Shown here in pieces: positions 5,342 to 5,948 of a DNA stretch of 5,948 nucleotides. Within the stretch, counting starts at the first letter, position 1. The number at the start of each line of letters is the position of its first letter. Both the position numbers and the translations under genes were made by a program. Source of the stretch: Acidobacteriota bacterium (lineage in GTDB: Bacteria; Acidobacteriota; Vicinamibacteria; Marinacidobacterales; SMYC01); assembly GCA_030598165.1 (NCBI GenBank), contig JAUVQL010000066.1, positions 1-5,948 of the forward strand, given 5' to 3'. The notes beneath the pieces are model-generated. The model was given only the letters and a program-made list of their open reading frames with translations, did no database searches and had not been told where the DNA came from.

Positions 5342-5948
5342 TTGGTTGTCGCCGGCAAACGAGACTACTACGAAATACTAGGCGTAGGCCGTTCATCGAA
5401 CCCACAGGGGATCAAGAGCGCCTATCGCAAACTGGCCGTTAAGCTCCACCCCGATAAGAATCCGGGTAACAAGAACGCCGAGGAAGCTTTCAAAGAAGCC
5501 GCGGAGGCCTATAGCGTCTTGGGAGATCCTGACAAACGTTCCGTTTATGACCAATACGGTCACGCCGGCTTAAAAGGCGGACCACAGTTCAATCAGGAGA
5601 TCTTCCAAGAATTCTCGGACATTTTCGGTGGTAGCATTTTTGAGGATTTTTTCAGATTTGGAGACATTTTCGGATCTGGACGACGTCGTAGTCGACCGCG
5701 CCGCGGTGCCGACTTGCGCTACGATCTTGGTATCAGCTTCGATGAAGCAGTCAAAGGAACCGAGACCCGTATCCGAATCCCTCGTACGGATACCTGTTCG
5801 TCCTGTGACGGCAGCGGTGTCGCCCAAGGAACCAAAAAAGAAATGTGCGCCACCTGCCAAGGGCAAGGACAAGTACGGTACCAACAGGGCTTCTTGGTGG
5901 TTTCTCGAACTTGCAGCCACTGTCAGGGGGCCGGACAGATCATTCCAA
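5342..5948 (+). CDS. dnaJ: Chaperone protein DnaJ (Hsp40), N-terminal part, truncated by window end
   Basis: The first 202 residues of a class A J-protein, which binds clients and stimulates DnaK ATP hydrolysis. The J domain spans residues about 7-72: KRDYYEILGV, YRKLAVKLHPDKN with the essential HPD at 36-38, and YDQYGHAGLKGG at its end. A short Gly/Phe-rich segment follows (FSDIFGGSIFEDFF, FGDIFGSG), then a basic RRRSRPRRG patch and the start of the first beta domain (ADLRYDLGISFDEAVKG). The zinc-binding region shows three of its four CxxCxGxG repeats: Cys152/Cys155, Cys169/Cys172 and Cys191/Cys194. The fourth and the C-terminal domains lie beyond the window. The start is TTG, supported by AGAGGAG at 7 nt and by the conserved KRDYYE just after it; no in-frame ATG exists nearby. 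Expression is probably reduced by the hairpin after dnaK. Confidence 0.96.
   Translation, partial: MVVAGKRDYYEILGVGRSSNPQGIKSAYRKLAVKLHPDKNPGNKNAEEAFKEAAEAYSVLGDPDKRSVYDQYGHAGLKGGPQFNQEIFQEFSDIFGGSIFEDFFRFGDIFGSGRRRSRPRRGADLRYDLGISFDEAVKGTETRIRIPRTDTCSSCDGSGVAQGTKKEMCATCQGQGQVRYQQGFLVVSRTCSHCQGAGQIIP

Noticed and set aside
5337..5381. ATG 5337 as a dnaJ start or leader peptide
   Set aside because: It is out of frame with dnaJ, 2 nt from the Shine-Dalgarno, and ends after 14 codons.

Overview
This window carries the front end of a class I heat-shock operon, hrcA-grpE-dnaK-dnaJ, all on the + strand. Upstream of it are the 3' end of a bactofilin gene and a lipoate/octanoyl transferase gene. Everything I can support is on the + strand, and the open frames on the - strand look like shadows. 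The organism is a Gram-negative bacterium of moderate GC content. Two points support this: DnaK contains the nucleotide-binding-domain insert typical of Gram-negative DnaKs, and the bactofilin plus HrcA/CIRCE control suggest a non-enteric lineage. A deltaproteobacterial (Myxococcota-like) or related deep lineage is my guess; the window alone cannot fix the taxon.

Layout: 1-273 is the C-terminal part of a bactofilin. 274-412 is a gap holding a GC-rich palindrome. 413-1231 is a LipM/LplA-family acyltransferase. 1232-1491 is a long leader with a good sigma70-type promoter (1429-1457) and, just downstream, a CIRCE operator (1463-1489) that also contains the hrcA ribosome-binding site. hrcA (1492-2559) encodes the repressor that binds CIRCE. 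A 115-bp AT-rich gap with three imperfect tandem repeats and a possible internal promoter leads to grpE (2675-3379). After a 92-bp gap with a small hairpin comes dnaK (3472-5271). A hairpin with a U-rich tail lies directly after dnaK, and dnaJ starts at 5342 and runs off the end.

How the genes work together: HrcA represses the operon at CIRCE, so its own synthesis and that of the chaperones are coupled. DnaJ delivers clients to DnaK and stimulates its ATPase, and GrpE exchanges the nucleotide. The hairpin between dnaK and dnaJ and the possible promoter before grpE suggest that the cistrons are not made in equal amounts.

The window is mostly conserved housekeeping DNA, and I found no new system. 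The points worth a second look are: a run of non-ATG starts (GTG, probably CTG, TTG, TTG) through the operon; a grpE N-terminus that a normal start-codon search would miss; possible occlusion of the grpE Shine-Dalgarno by upstream pyrimidines; and a DnaK with an altered substrate-binding arch and no disordered C-terminal tail.
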